Source of the DNA: Veillonella sp. KGMB01456
GTDB taxonomy: Bacteria > Bacillota > Negativicutes > Veillonellales > Veillonellaceae
NCBI RefSeq assembly: GCF_023051165.1
Contig: NZ_JALKIG010000015.1
Span: 1 to 48,517 of the forward strand
Direction of reading: 5' to 3'
DNA length: 48,517 nt
Numbering within the stretch: position 1 is the first letter of the stretch; each line of letters begins with the position of its first letter. Both the position numbers and the translations under genes were made by a program. The notes below the pieces were generated by a model. That model was given only the letters and a program-made list of their open reading frames with translations, was not told the DNA's origin and made no database searches. Shown in pieces: positions 40,656 through 47,821 of this stretch.

Positions 40656-40929
40656 CGTGCTGGAGGAGGTACTGCAAAATGTTTATACCATACTTACGAC
40701 AGTACGGTATAGCGTACCCCTTGAGCGCGGATTTGGGCTCGACGGCGAACTTATCGACTTACCGATACCGGTAGCACAGGCCAAAATGTCCGCATCAATC
40801 CTCCAACAAATTGCCAAATACGAGCCACGGTGTAAGGTGGTGCGGATATCCTATGTCAATCAGTCAGAGGGCGACACGGCAGACGGTATCCTGCGCCCAG
40901 TATTGGAGGTGGCTATAATTGGATCTTAA
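40600..40929 (+). CDS. Baseplate wedge protein (gp25/gpW-lysozyme-like)
   Basis: A 109-aa protein. QNVYTILTTVRYSVPLERGF and the C-terminal VRISYVNQSEGDTADGILRP belong to the gp25-like wedge family (P2 gpW). It starts at GTG 40600 with GGGAGGTGTGAGCG upstream; a GTG further in (near 40658) is an alternative that would remove most of the overlap. It joins the wedge with J. Confidence 0.88.
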   Translation: MQTWLITTTPKTVNLAPASVLEEVLQNVYTILTTVRYSVPLERGFGLDGELIDLPIPVAQAKMSASILQQIAKYEPRCKVVRISYVNQSEGDTADGILRPVLEVAIIGS

Positions 40930-42034
40930 TAACATCAAATTTATAGAGACGGACACCGACTCTATTAAACAGCATATTATAACAGTTTATGAGGCCTTAA
41001 CCGGTCGGACGCTAGCATTAGCGGACCCGGTAAGGCTTTTTTTATGCTCGCTCGCTAGCATCATAGGCGAGCAGCGCAATTTAATTGATTATTTAACACG
41101 GCAAAACATGCTAGCGTTTGCCGAGGGTGTCTTTTTGGATATTCTCGGTATGCTAGTCGGCACGGAGCGCCTACCGGCGTCGGCGGCGGTTACGACGGTG
41201 CGTTTTACGCTGTCCGCTCCGCAGCCTAGCGCGGTTATTATACCAAAAGGTACGAGGGTAACACCGGACGGGGCGCTCATGTTCGCCACTACTGAGGTGG
41301 CGCAGATAGCGCCGGGGCAATTAACTGCCGATGTCGTAGTAGCGTGTCAGCAAGCCGGGGAATTGGGAAACGGATATTTACCGGGCGAACTAAGTCGGTT
41401 AGTTGATCCGTTGCCATACTTGCCTACCGTGGCCAACACGACCACGACAAACGGCGGCGCTGATACTGAGGCGGACGACGACTATCGCGAACGCATCAAG
41501 GTGGCACCGGGACAATTTAGCGTAGCTGGTCCGGATGATGCCTATATATATCACGCCATGTCCGCTCATACGAGTATAGGGGACGTGGCCGTAGATAGTC
41601 CAGAGGGCAACGAGGGTAAAGTATTTATTTATGTTTTGCTCAAATCCGGCAAGCCTGCCACTGCTGAAATTTTAGAGGCAGTCAATAGTACATGTAATGA
41701 TAAGCGCATCCGCCCCCTTACTGATAGGGTATTTGTGAAAGCTCCGGCCGTTGTTCCGTATAACGTGCGAGGGGCTTTTTATATTGACGCCAATAATGCG
41801 TCAAGGGCTACCGCCATTCGAGAGGCAGTACAACAGGCTGTTGATGATTACACGGCATGGCAGCGCGCTAAACTCGGGCGAGATATTAACCCATCCGAGC
41901 TAATACACCGCATCATCCAAGCCGGCGCTAAACGGGTAGAGCTCCAAGAGCCGGCCTTTACTAAGATTTTGGCGAGTCAGGTCGCCGGAGAACAGACCGT
42001 TAATTTGACACTAGGAGGGTTAGAGGATGCTTAA
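40919..42034 (+). CDS. Baseplate assembly protein J (P2 gpJ)
   Basis: A 371-aa protein. EGVFLDILGMLVGTERLPAS, the LPTVANTTTTNGGADTEADD stretch and YRERIKVAPGQFSVAGPDDA are typical of the gpJ/Mu gp47 wedge family. The start is TTG 40919 after GGAGGTGGCTATAA. It forms the outer wedge of the baseplate with the gp25-like and I proteins. Confidence 0.94.
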   Translation: MDLNNIKFIETDTDSIKQHIITVYEALTGRTLALADPVRLFLCSLASIIGEQRNLIDYLTRQNMLAFAEGVFLDILGMLVGTERLPASAAVTTVRFTLSAPQPSAVIIPKGTRVTPDGALMFATTEVAQIAPGQLTADVVVACQQAGELGNGYLPGELSRLVDPLPYLPTVANTTTTNGGADTEADDDYRERIKVAPGQFSVAGPDDAYIYHAMSAHTSIGDVAVDSPEGNEGKVFIYVLLKSGKPATAEILEAVNSTCNDKRIRPLTDRVFVKAPAVVPYNVRGAFYIDANNASRATAIREAVQQAVDDYTAWQRAKLGRDINPSELIHRIIQAGAKRVELQEPAFTKILASQVAGEQTVNLTLGGLEDA

Positions 42035-42680
42035 GCTGATAGAGACTCATTTACTCGACATCTTGCCGCCTAACCTTGCCAGTGATCCAATTATCTCAAA
42101 TGCTGCCAAAGCGATAGACGCGGAGCTTACGGCGGTGACTCAGTTATCGCGTACGGTTTTAATTTTGGCCCGTATTGACGAGTTACCGGAGGACGTTATC
42201 GACTTACTAGCTAAGCAGTTTAAAGTCGATTTTTACGACGCCAATACGCCGGTAGAGCGTAAACGTGAGCTCGTGCGTACGTCTATCGCATGGCATCGCA
42301 TCAAGGGCACACCGGACGCGGTGCAGCAGGTCGTCGATACGCTCATCGACGGGGCAACGGTACAGGAATACTGGGAATATGGCGGCCGGCCTTACTTTTT
42401 CAAGGTGGGCGACATTAAAGGTCCGCTTGTATCGAGTAGGACAATCGATGCTACAGTCCGGGCGATTTACGTCGCCAAAAATACACGGTCGCACTTGGAC
42501 GGGATTACCTTTGTACGCCGGCCAAAGGCGGCGGCGCGACTTAGTACAGCTTCTTACGTGCATAAGCGCATACAGGTAACACCGCGTACGATAGGCGACA
42601 GTTCCGGGCGTGCATCTATTAAGGCAAGTACGACAGTACGTATATTTAAGGAGGTTAAAATCGATGGCAGATTGGCGTAA
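42027..42680 (+). CDS. Tail protein I (P2 gpI)
   Basis: A 217-aa protein. LLPPNLASDPI-type opening (LDILPPNLASDPIISNAAKA), LPEDVIDLLAKQFKVDFYD and RTSIAWHRIKGTPDAVQQVV define the gpI family, which links the wedge to the fibres. The last 17 bp overlap the fibre gene start. Confidence 0.93.
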   Translation: MLKLIETHLLDILPPNLASDPIISNAAKAIDAELTAVTQLSRTVLILARIDELPEDVIDLLAKQFKVDFYDANTPVERKRELVRTSIAWHRIKGTPDAVQQVVDTLIDGATVQEYWEYGGRPYFFKVGDIKGPLVSSRTIDATVRAIYVAKNTRSHLDGITFVRRPKAAARLSTASYVHKRIQVTPRTIGDSSGRASIKASTTVRIFKEVKIDGRLA

Positions 42681-43701
42681 TAGCGTAATTACGGAGCGAG
42701 GTCGTAACCTCGACGCCAAGGTGCGCGCCGGGCGCATCAAAATGGAATTTACAAAGTTTAAATTTGGATCGGGTCAGCTAGATAGTTATGAGACTGCAAC
42801 AGACCTCGCAGAGCCGCGACTTAACGTTGGTGTTACAAGCATTGAACCGGTTGAGACGGGCGTTACCGAGGTGAGTACGACTCTTACTAATACCGATGTG
42901 ACTACCGGATTTAATATGCGCGAGGTGGGGCTGTTTGCAAAAGACCCGGACCTTGGCGAGATTTTATATCTAGTTATGACTGACCCGAGCTATGACTTTT
43001 TACCTGCTAAAGGCGGGGCGACAGTCATCTCGGTAGACTTTTCTATTTTTATCGGCGTAGATGACGCCGGCAACACTACGGCTGTACTTGATCCAGACGG
43101 CCTACTTAAACTCAGGGACTTAACAGCGCACAATAACAATACCGACGCGCACTCCGTGTTATTTACGACGGATAGCACGCCGGATCGGGATTCCGATACT
43201 ACTGATAGTGCGATTAGTAAGTTAGGCGCACGTGTGAAGTGGGTAAAATCGTATGTAGCTCGTAAAATTACGGACACTCTTAAAACAGTAGACACCAAAA
43301 TAAGCGAGGCTCTTGCCGCGTACAAGAATTTCAAGGCGTCTCAGATTTCCGATTTCGCGGAGGCGGTACTTATTGCTATCCGCGATAAAACATTTACAAC
43401 TTTAGGTGTGACGTGGTCCTTTACCAATCCGAACGCATGGTATATATGCTTCGGGGTACTTTTTGGCGGGCTCATTATCCAAGGTGGAAGCAACGGCGGC
43501 AATGCTGATAGTAATATCCTTTTACCTATCCAATATACAAAAGAATATAAAGTGTTAGCCACTGGCACGGCAGCCGGTCAAGGTTATTACACATTTTTAA
43601 CTGCTATAAAAACTAATTTAGCTAGTTTTAAATTAAATACTTATAGTGGAGCCGGTCAATTAATGGCTCATAACTTTGATTGGCTTACCATTGGCCGTTA
43701 G
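42664..43701 (+). CDS. Tail fibre protein (P2 gpH-like)
   Basis: A 345-aa fibre. The N-terminal ~1-150 (NSVITERGRNLDAKVRAGRI, then FNMREVGLFAKDPDLGEILY) is the tail-collar attachment domain. A short coiled coil (~195-235) leads to a C-terminal receptor-binding domain like gp53-type fibre tips, starting near FGGLIIQGGSNGG and ending HNFDWLTIGR. The start is ATG 42664 after AAGGAGGTTAAAATCG. A second, unexpressed tip lies immediately downstream and shares an 11-bp repeat with this one. Confidence 0.88.
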   Translation: MADWRNSVITERGRNLDAKVRAGRIKMEFTKFKFGSGQLDSYETATDLAEPRLNVGVTSIEPVETGVTEVSTTLTNTDVTTGFNMREVGLFAKDPDLGEILYLVMTDPSYDFLPAKGGATVISVDFSIFIGVDDAGNTTAVLDPDGLLKLRDLTAHNNNTDAHSVLFTTDSTPDRDSDTTDSAISKLGARVKWVKSYVARKITDTLKTVDTKISEALAAYKNFKASQISDFAEAVLIAIRDKTFTTLGVTWSFTNPNAWYICFGVLFGGLIIQGGSNGGNADSNILLPIQYTKEYKVLATGTAAGQGYYTFLTAIKTNLASFKLNTYSGAGQLMAHNFDWLTIGR

Positions 43702-43704
43702 TAG

Positions 43705-43945
43705 CCAAGGTGGAACAACCGGACGGCCTTCCGATAATGCAGCCACGACAAACTTTGCAATAGCTTTTAATAATACCGATTACACCATTATTCCGGTTGG
43801 CGTTATCGATGCAAGCGATAATAAATTCAGCTTAACTGTCAACGTTTTAAAAGATTATAAAACGGCTAATAGTTGTACATTCCGCACATCTAATAGTGTT
43901 GCCCCGGCTTGCTATTATATAGCTTTTGGTAAGCTAGTTTCATAG
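43705..43945 (+). pseudogene. Silent alternative fibre tip
   Basis: About 79 codons, beginning QGGTTGRPSDNAATT and ending YYIAFGKLVS, align in layout with the fibre's own C-terminal domain (QGGSNGG... DWLTIGR). No start or ribosome binding site precedes it. CCAAGGTGGAA occurs at 43705-43715 and at 43479-43489 in the fibre gene; both are read as xxC-CAA-GGT-GGA. Recombination between them would put this tip in frame and delete 226 bp. It is therefore a donor cassette or the stranded old tip. Confidence 0.7.
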
Positions 43946-44276
43946 CCCAAGGATATCTTACCGAGGGCAATGTCATTATTACGACCAATATTGACAGTCT
44001 GTCTAGCTTTGAAATAGCTTAACGGATATTGAGAATTTGAAAAATAAAGATACAGAACTGTCAAATTCTATAGAATCCCTCAGCCGGTCGCAACTTACCG
44101 AGGCCCAGGTCAAGTCGTTAATTGATGCGGCCATAAGCGCCATCGTAGACGGCGAGGGCGGTCAGCGCATCCGCTCGCGTCGCATAATACCCGACGACGT
44201 GATACAGGGCGCGACCTGTATCGGTATAGTTTATTGTTTTGCGCGTCATATAGGGGCGCCGGCGGTTACCGGCTAG
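43946..44276 (+). pseudogene. Further fibre-like debris
   Basis: Beginning CCCAAGG (a partial copy of the repeat), 43948-44022 reads QGYLTEGNVIITTNI...FEIA before a stop. From about 44022 a new frame reads DIENLKNKDTELSNSIESL and SRSQLTEAQVKSLIDAAISA, the coiled-coil style of fibre shafts. Past about 44150 it no longer resembles fibres and overlaps an antisense integrase fragment. It looks like leftover pieces of at least two fibre genes. Confidence 0.45.
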
Positions 44277-44312
44277 TTTACAGACTTGGCCGTAGCCGTT
44301 TGGTAGTCTCAT
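44118..44312 (-). CDS. Antisense integrase Arm-type DNA-binding domain fragment
   Basis: A 64-aa frame read opposite to all late genes, with a good ribosome binding site (GGAGGTAAAA-ATG). MRLPNGYGQVCKLAGNRRRP, then YMTRKT and VVGYYATRADALTALAVYD, is the N-terminal Arm DNA-binding domain of a large class of Firmicutes tyrosine integrases; it stops right after that domain. It is either the remnant of an integrase gene left by recombination, or a stand-alone DNA-binding protein. The phage integrase at the left end has a related segment (KTIGTFTTAKEALLALSEY). Confidence 0.6.
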   Translation of the reverse strand: MRLPNGYGQVCKLAGNRRRPYMTRKTINYTDTGRALYHVVGYYATRADALTALAVYDGAYGRIN

Positions 44313-44351
44313 TTTTACCTCCAAAATTTAGAAACAGAAAGGATTGATACG

Positions 44352-44795
44352 ATGGATAATACTTATCTCAACGTGTTAAGCGCTCCAAATCGCAACGGCG
44401 AGCAGGAGCGTATCGCGACATACTTACTAGGCCAACACGCCAAAACTATGGACGGTTTAGTCGCTAAAGCAAAAAAGGAGTATGAGGGTCATGATACCCA
44501 CGTGTGCAAAGAGAAAGAGCAAGCCGTATTTACCGACGTTAACATTAAACATGTCATCAAAGACGGTAAAATCGTCGAGGCGTCACCTATCGAGCCGACA
44601 GCCGAGGAAGTGGCAGCGGCGGCGCGTGCCACCTTAGATGCTGAATATCAGGCGGCCCGGGATGAGTTACAAGGGCAATACTTAACGGCATTACTCAATG
44701 GAAATAATGTGGCGGCCGCAGCTATCCAGCAGGATGCGACGGACCTCGACGCGGCCTACGTGGAACAGTTGCAAGAGCTAACTAAGGAGGTATAA
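44352..44795 (+). CDS. Hypothetical late protein after the fibre region
   Basis: A 147-aa protein. The N-terminal ~60 residues are mixed; the C-terminal half is helical and Ala/Gln-rich (EEVAAAARATLDAEYQAARD...), suggesting a coiled coil. Position right after fibre genes is that of fibre assembly chaperones or short caps, but no diagnostic motif is seen. The ribosome binding site is AGAAAGGATTGATACG. Confidence 0.6.
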   Translation: MDNTYLNVLSAPNRNGEQERIATYLLGQHAKTMDGLVAKAKKEYEGHDTHVCKEKEQAVFTDVNIKHVIKDGKIVEASPIEPTAEEVAAAARATLDAEYQAARDELQGQYLTALLNGNNVAAAAIQQDATDLDAAYVEQLQELTKEV

Positions 44796-44800
44796 TAACT

Positions 44801-44965
44801 ATGTCATTTTTCAAGATTACCAAACGATGCCCCTATTGTGCAAGTAAGCTCAATAAGGACGGGAAGTGTACATGTGATGTATTTAAAGCGGTAGAGGCCG
44901 CAAAGCAAAAGGAGGACGCGGCCAATGCTGGAACTGATAACAACGCCACCACCTCCAATCCTTGA
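44801..44965 (+). CDS. Small zinc-ribbon protein (54 aa)
   Basis: It begins MSFFKITKRCPYCASKLNKD and continues GKCTCDVF: four cysteines as CxxC...CxC, a compact zinc ribbon, then an Ala/Lys/Asn-rich tail. The ribosome binding site TAAGGAGGTATAATAACT is strong. It overlaps the holin start by 41 bp. The function is unknown; it is the first gene of the lysis cassette. Confidence 0.6.
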   Translation: MSFFKITKRCPYCASKLNKDGKCTCDVFKAVEAAKQKEDAANAGTDNNATTSNP

Positions 44966-45482
44966 TCGCTTACTAAATAGCGCCTCGGAGAGTTTGACCC
45001 GGACTATCACTCCGGGCATCCTCGAGGACTTAAGTAATGCCATCGTGGCGATTATCTTACTCGTGATGATTGATACCTGTCTCAGGCTCTTAATCGAGGC
45101 CAGCAACTATAACGCGGCCGTAGGTAAGCCCGGTACGGTTATCAACATTCTTACGGCCCTCGTGTGGCGGGGCTGGGGTGCCGTGGAGCACAAGGGCAAA
45201 CAACGGCGCTACTTAGCGAGTAAGGGGCTACGGGAGGCGCTGTTTGCTAAATTTATAAAGCAGTACCCGTGGTTTTTATTATTATCCTTGCCACTGATGT
45301 ACATCTCTGACTATGAGTATTTCGGACTCCGGGTGGATATATTGGCCACCCTTACAATTATGCACATTCCGATATTTTGCGAACTATCGAGCATCGTTGA
45401 AAAGCTCCGGGAGATTAACCCGAATAATATTATGCTATTGGATCGTGTAATTAAGGTCATATCGGAGGTGATTAAGAAATGA
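44925..45482 (+). CDS. Phage holin-like membrane protein
   Basis: A 185-aa protein. Three hydrophobic helices are visible: ~40-58 (AIVAIILLVMIDTCLRLL), ~108-126 (YPWFLLLSLPLMYISDYEYF) and ~130-150 (VDILATLTIMHIPIFCEL), with the C terminus helical and charged. The layout matches toxin-secretion/phage-lysis holins, just before a second small membrane protein and the endolysin. The ribosome binding site is AAAGGAGGACGCGGCCA. It would form the lethal membrane lesions at lysis time. Confidence 0.75.
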   Translation: MLELITTPPPPILDRLLNSASESLTRTITPGILEDLSNAIVAIILLVMIDTCLRLLIEASNYNAAVGKPGTVINILTALVWRGWGAVEHKGKQRRYLASKGLREALFAKFIKQYPWFLLLSLPLMYISDYEYFGLRVDILATLTIMHIPIFCELSSIVEKLREINPNNIMLLDRVIKVISEVIKK

Positions 45483-45631
45483 ACGAAGGGCGCAACGAAT
45501 TAATTGTTATAGCCATTCTGGGCATCGTGGACGTGATGGCCGTATGGTTCGGTTATAACGAGCTCGCTACTAATATCAGTAGTGGGCTTATCGGTTTTAT
45601 CGGTGGCAAAGCGGTAGTAAGCCGCAGTTAG
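45479..45631 (+). CDS. Second small membrane protein of the lysis cassette (50 aa)
   Basis: ATG 45479 overlaps the holin stop (ATGA) and follows CGGAGGTGATTAAGAA. It has one or two hydrophobic stretches (LIVIAILGIVDVMAVWFGY, SSGLIGFIGGKAVV). It is likely a holin partner or antiholin by position; sequence alone does not decide. Confidence 0.65.
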   Translation: MNEGRNELIVIAILGIVDVMAVWFGYNELATNISSGLIGFIGGKAVVSRS

Positions 45632-45641
45632 GAGGTCAACT

Positions 45642-46010
45642 ATGTATCAAGTAAGCGAGCATTTCAGCGAGTTAGAGCTCATGTGTCAATGTGGCCGGCA
45701 TACTTGCCTCGACCATATTATCGATATTAAGTTAGTCGATTTACTGGAGCGCATCCGCGCGGCCGTAGGTAAACCGGTACACGTAACCAGCTGTTACCGC
45801 TGCCCGGAACATAACTACGAGGTGGGCGGTGTGCCTAACTCGTATCATACGCAAGGCCTTGCCTGCGATATTTGGGTGCAGGATATGAGCGTCGATGAGC
45901 TCGCCCAAGTGGCCGAGGAGTGCGGCGCCGATGGCATCGGGAAATATTACTATCAGGACTTTGTACACGTTGACGTGCGCGGATATGCGGCTCGGTGGGA
46001 TGACCTATGA
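45642..46010 (+). CDS. Endolysin, M15 D-Ala-D-Ala/L-Ala-D-Glu peptidase
   Basis: A 122-aa peptidase M15A protein. Zinc ligands: SYHTQGLACDI (H68 and D75) and HVDV (H at ~109). The surrounding TSCYRCPEHNYEVGGVPNSY is the typical M15A substrate loop. It cuts peptidoglycan peptides after holin release. No signal peptide is seen, so export depends on the holin. It is preceded by GGAGGTCAACT and overlaps the spanin gene by 4 bp. Confidence 0.92.
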   Translation: MYQVSEHFSELELMCQCGRHTCLDHIIDIKLVDLLERIRAAVGKPVHVTSCYRCPEHNYEVGGVPNSYHTQGLACDIWVQDMSVDELAQVAEECGADGIGKYYYQDFVHVDVRGYAARWDDL

Positions 46011-46399
46011 TGCTGTGGGGAGGGTTAAATAAGTATGCGAAAATTGGTATTATCGTTTGCGCTGTCCTTGCTCTTCTCGGTGGCGTATATTACCTGTTCA
46101 GCGGCGTACGTGATAACGGAGGCGGAGCTGAACGGATTAGATACGAGATTGACAACGCTAGCCGAGGACAACAAGACATTACAGACGCAGCTAACAACAT
46201 TAAATCAGGACTTGACGACAGCCAAGACCGAGCTCGCGCTATTGGAGAGCGAGCGGACGCAATTAGTGCAGTCCTTGACCGCATCACGGGCGGAAGTGGA
46301 ACGATTGACGAAATCCTCCAGCGCGACGCTCGAATCATTGAAGAAAGCAGAGGAATCATTGAACGCATACGAGCGCGGGGTGCAGAGCCGCGACCGTAA
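46007..46399 (+). CDS. i-spanin-like protein (Rz-like)
   Basis: A 130-aa protein. An N-terminal transmembrane helix (IGIIVCAVLALLGGVYYLF) is followed by a long predicted periplasmic coiled coil (EIDNASRGQQDITDAANNIK ... ARIIEESRGIIERIRARG). This is the topology of an inner-membrane spanin. It starts in the endolysin stop (ATGATG). Almost its entire length is overlapped by a second gene in another frame. Confidence 0.7.
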   Translation: MMLWGGLNKYAKIGIIVCAVLALLGGVYYLFSGVRDNGGGAERIRYEIDNASRGQQDITDAANNIKSGLDDSQDRARAIGERADAISAVLDRITGGSGTIDEILQRDARIIEESRGIIERIRARGAEPRP

Positions 46400-46457
46400 A
46401 ATTAAATGGCTCCAATATATCCTACTAGCTGGCGCCGTGTACACGTTTACACGATGA
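46035..46457 (+). CDS. Second spanin-like protein, overlapping frame
   Basis: A 140-aa product that starts at ATG 46035 in the +1 frame within the previous gene (ribosome binding region GGGGAGGGTTAAATAAGT). It has an N-terminal signal/anchor helix (MRKLVLSFALSLLFSVAYIT) with Cys right after it, though not a canonical lipobox; a long coiled coil (LTTLAEDNKTLQTQLTTLNQ...); and a C-terminal hydrophobic helix (WLQYILLAGAVYTF). A lipid-anchorable N terminus plus a C-terminal membrane helix is the plan of a unimolecular spanin. Both overlapping frames look protein-like. Confidence 0.7.
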   Translation: MRKLVLSFALSLLFSVAYITCSAAYVITEAELNGLDTRLTTLAEDNKTLQTQLTTLNQDLTTAKTELALLESERTQLVQSLTASRAEVERLTKSSSATLESLKKAEESLNAYERGVQSRDRKIKWLQYILLAGAVYTFTR

Positions 46458-46524
46458 GAAAGGATGCGTGATCCTGTTATCTCGGCCCGTGCGCTCCGTT
46501 ATGCGTGCATCCGGTGAGATTTAG

Positions 46525-46589
46525 AAAAGGGGGCTGTATCGAAATTGAGTTTTAACTCACATTTCAGATACAGCCCCCTTTTTTTATTT
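46525..46589 (+). terminator. Strong terminator closing the late operon
   Basis: The 16-bp arms AAAAGGGGGCTGTATC (46525-46540) and GATACAGCCCCCTTTT (46567-46582) pair perfectly. They enclose a second, shorter stem (GAAAT/ATTTC, TGAG/CTCA). A T tract follows. It ends the phage lysis region; the sequence beyond is AT-rich. The long two-tier hairpin resembles a mobile repeat more than a minimal terminator. Confidence 0.85.
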
Positions 46590-46614
46590 TGGTTAAAAAT
46601 TTTTAAATTTTAGC

Positions 46615-46677
46615 TTGACTTCGTTTTGATATTGGTATATACTCTAATTAAGAAATGAGTATATACCAATATCAAAA
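46615..46677 (+). promoter_or_regulatory. Consensus promoter inside a 21-bp perfect inverted repeat
   Basis: TTGACT (46615-46620), 17-nt spacer, TATACT (46638-46643). The left arm of the repeat (46624-46644) covers spacer and -10; the right arm (46657-46677) lies in the transcribed leader just before the ribosome binding site. The 12-nt centre is TAATTAAGAAAT. It could be a dimeric or paired repressor operator, or form an RNA hairpin from the second arm if upstream transcription reads through. It drives the accessory operon. Confidence 0.8.
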
Positions 46678-46691
46678 TGGAGGCAGGAATA

Positions 46692-47237
46692 ATGAAAATC
46701 AGAAAATCGGTACTAAATAAGTTTACGGTAGAAGAAATTAAAGAAATGGGAGCAAAGGGCGCCCGCGATATAGTAAAAGGATACACACACCAAATCGGAC
46801 ATGATATGGAGTTACTAGTTCCCGTATCTGGCGAGCGTAATGTAGTCCTTGACTTTAAAGGTATTCTCTGCGAAATGGACGGATACGATAAAAGCTCAAA
46901 AACGGCTAGTGAAATTAAAAGTTATCACGGCTCTAAGGTAACTGCCTTAATGCGCGCAGTAGAAACAATGTTATTAATTTACGCATTGCAAGAAATCACA
47001 GGATGTCGGAAAATAAAAAATTTTGTTGTATATGGATTGAACAATAAAATTACCAAAAAATACGGGTTGGACTATTCGAAGGACGCATATAGTATCGAAG
47101 ATTATAAGAATCACAAAGTTATTAAAGTTCAAGGGCATATCCGAAATGCAAAAGATATGGAATATTACAGAGATTTACAGTACAAACTTGCTAGTAATTT
47201 AGTTAAAAAATATAAGGAGGTCCACAATGTGGCATAA
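46692..47237 (+). CDS. Hypothetical accessory protein
   Basis: A 181-aa soluble, basic protein from an AT-rich block. I use ATG 46692, which follows GGAGGCAGGAATA; the upstream in-frame ATG 46677 lies within the inverted repeat. No recognised motif; segments such as VNVVLDFKGILCEMDG-like (NVVLDFKGILCEMDGYD) and TALMRAVETMLLIYALQEIT suggest an alpha/beta fold. It is first in an operon with an SNF2 helicase fragment and an IbrB-like gene. The function is unknown. Confidence 0.7.
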   Translation: MKIRKSVLNKFTVEEIKEMGAKGARDIVKGYTHQIGHDMELLVPVSGERNVVLDFKGILCEMDGYDKSSKTASEIKSYHGSKVTALMRAVETMLLIYALQEITGCRKIKNFVVYGLNNKITKKYGLDYSKDAYSIEDYKNHKVIKVQGHIRNAKDMEYYRDLQYKLASNLVKKYKEVHNVA

Positions 47238-47592
47238 AATTAAATTCAATACACAAAACATAATAGGGGAAACTGCAAAAGCTACAATTATAAAAATGCC
47301 GAATAAGTCTAAATGGAAAGGCCTAACATTTTACCATCCTTCAAAATTAGTCAGAGAGGAGGGGCATAAGGGGTATCGTTCTTCTTTCTCTTTTACCGAT
47401 GACTGGGAATTTCAATTATATAAAAAGGGCAATCTTGTAGATAAATTAGGCGCCGAAGAGATGTTAGATGCTTTTGATAATTCTTCACTAAATCCAATGG
47501 ACGAAGAAACAAGTTATTTAAAAGTTACTAAACCGTCTAAGATAGAAGCAGAAGTAAGAGAAATTGAGGAGTTGGTACGTGATGAAATCTGA
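47227..47592 (+). CDS. Hypothetical accessory protein
   Basis: A 121-aa protein that starts after AAGGAGGTCCACA-ATG, overlapping the previous gene by 11 bp. It is rich in Lys and aromatic residues (SKWKGLTFYHPSKLVREEGH, FSFTDDWEFQLYKKG). The family is not recognised. Its translational coupling on both sides indicates it acts with its neighbours. Confidence 0.65.
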   Translation: MWHKIKFNTQNIIGETAKATIIKMPNKSKWKGLTFYHPSKLVREEGHKGYRSSFSFTDDWEFQLYKKGNLVDKLGAEEMLDAFDNSSLNPMDEETSYLKVTKPSKIEAEVREIEELVRDEI

Positions 47593-47821
47593 TAATCAGC
47601 AAAAGGCGTTTGATAAGTTCAAGCGTCTAAAGGTCGGAGCCTTATTCATGAAGCAGGGTTCCGGAAAGACTAGAGTTGCGGTGGATTTAATAAATTCTAC
47701 TGATTGCGAATTAGCTATATTTTTATGTCCTTATTCTACAAAAAGTAATCTGGAGCAAGAAATACATAAATGGCAATTATGTAAAAAATATATCATCGTG
47801 GGGTATGAAACTCCTATATGA
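47582..47821 (+). pseudogene. Truncated SNF2-type helicase (N terminus only)
   Basis: Only 79 codons: KVGALFMKQGSGKTRVAVDL contains an intact Walker A (GSGKT), followed by LFLCPYSTK-type motif Ia (AIFLCPYSTKSNLEQEIHKW) and KYIIVGYET, after which the frame ends. Full helicases need 400 or more residues, so the rest is missing. The break coincides with the beginning of the IbrB-like frame, a sign of a deletion that joined two genes. Confidence 0.75.

Noticed and set aside
42207-42740. 177-codon minus-strand frame
   Set aside because: Complement of tail protein I and the fibre start; Arg/Cys-rich, no recognisable domain.
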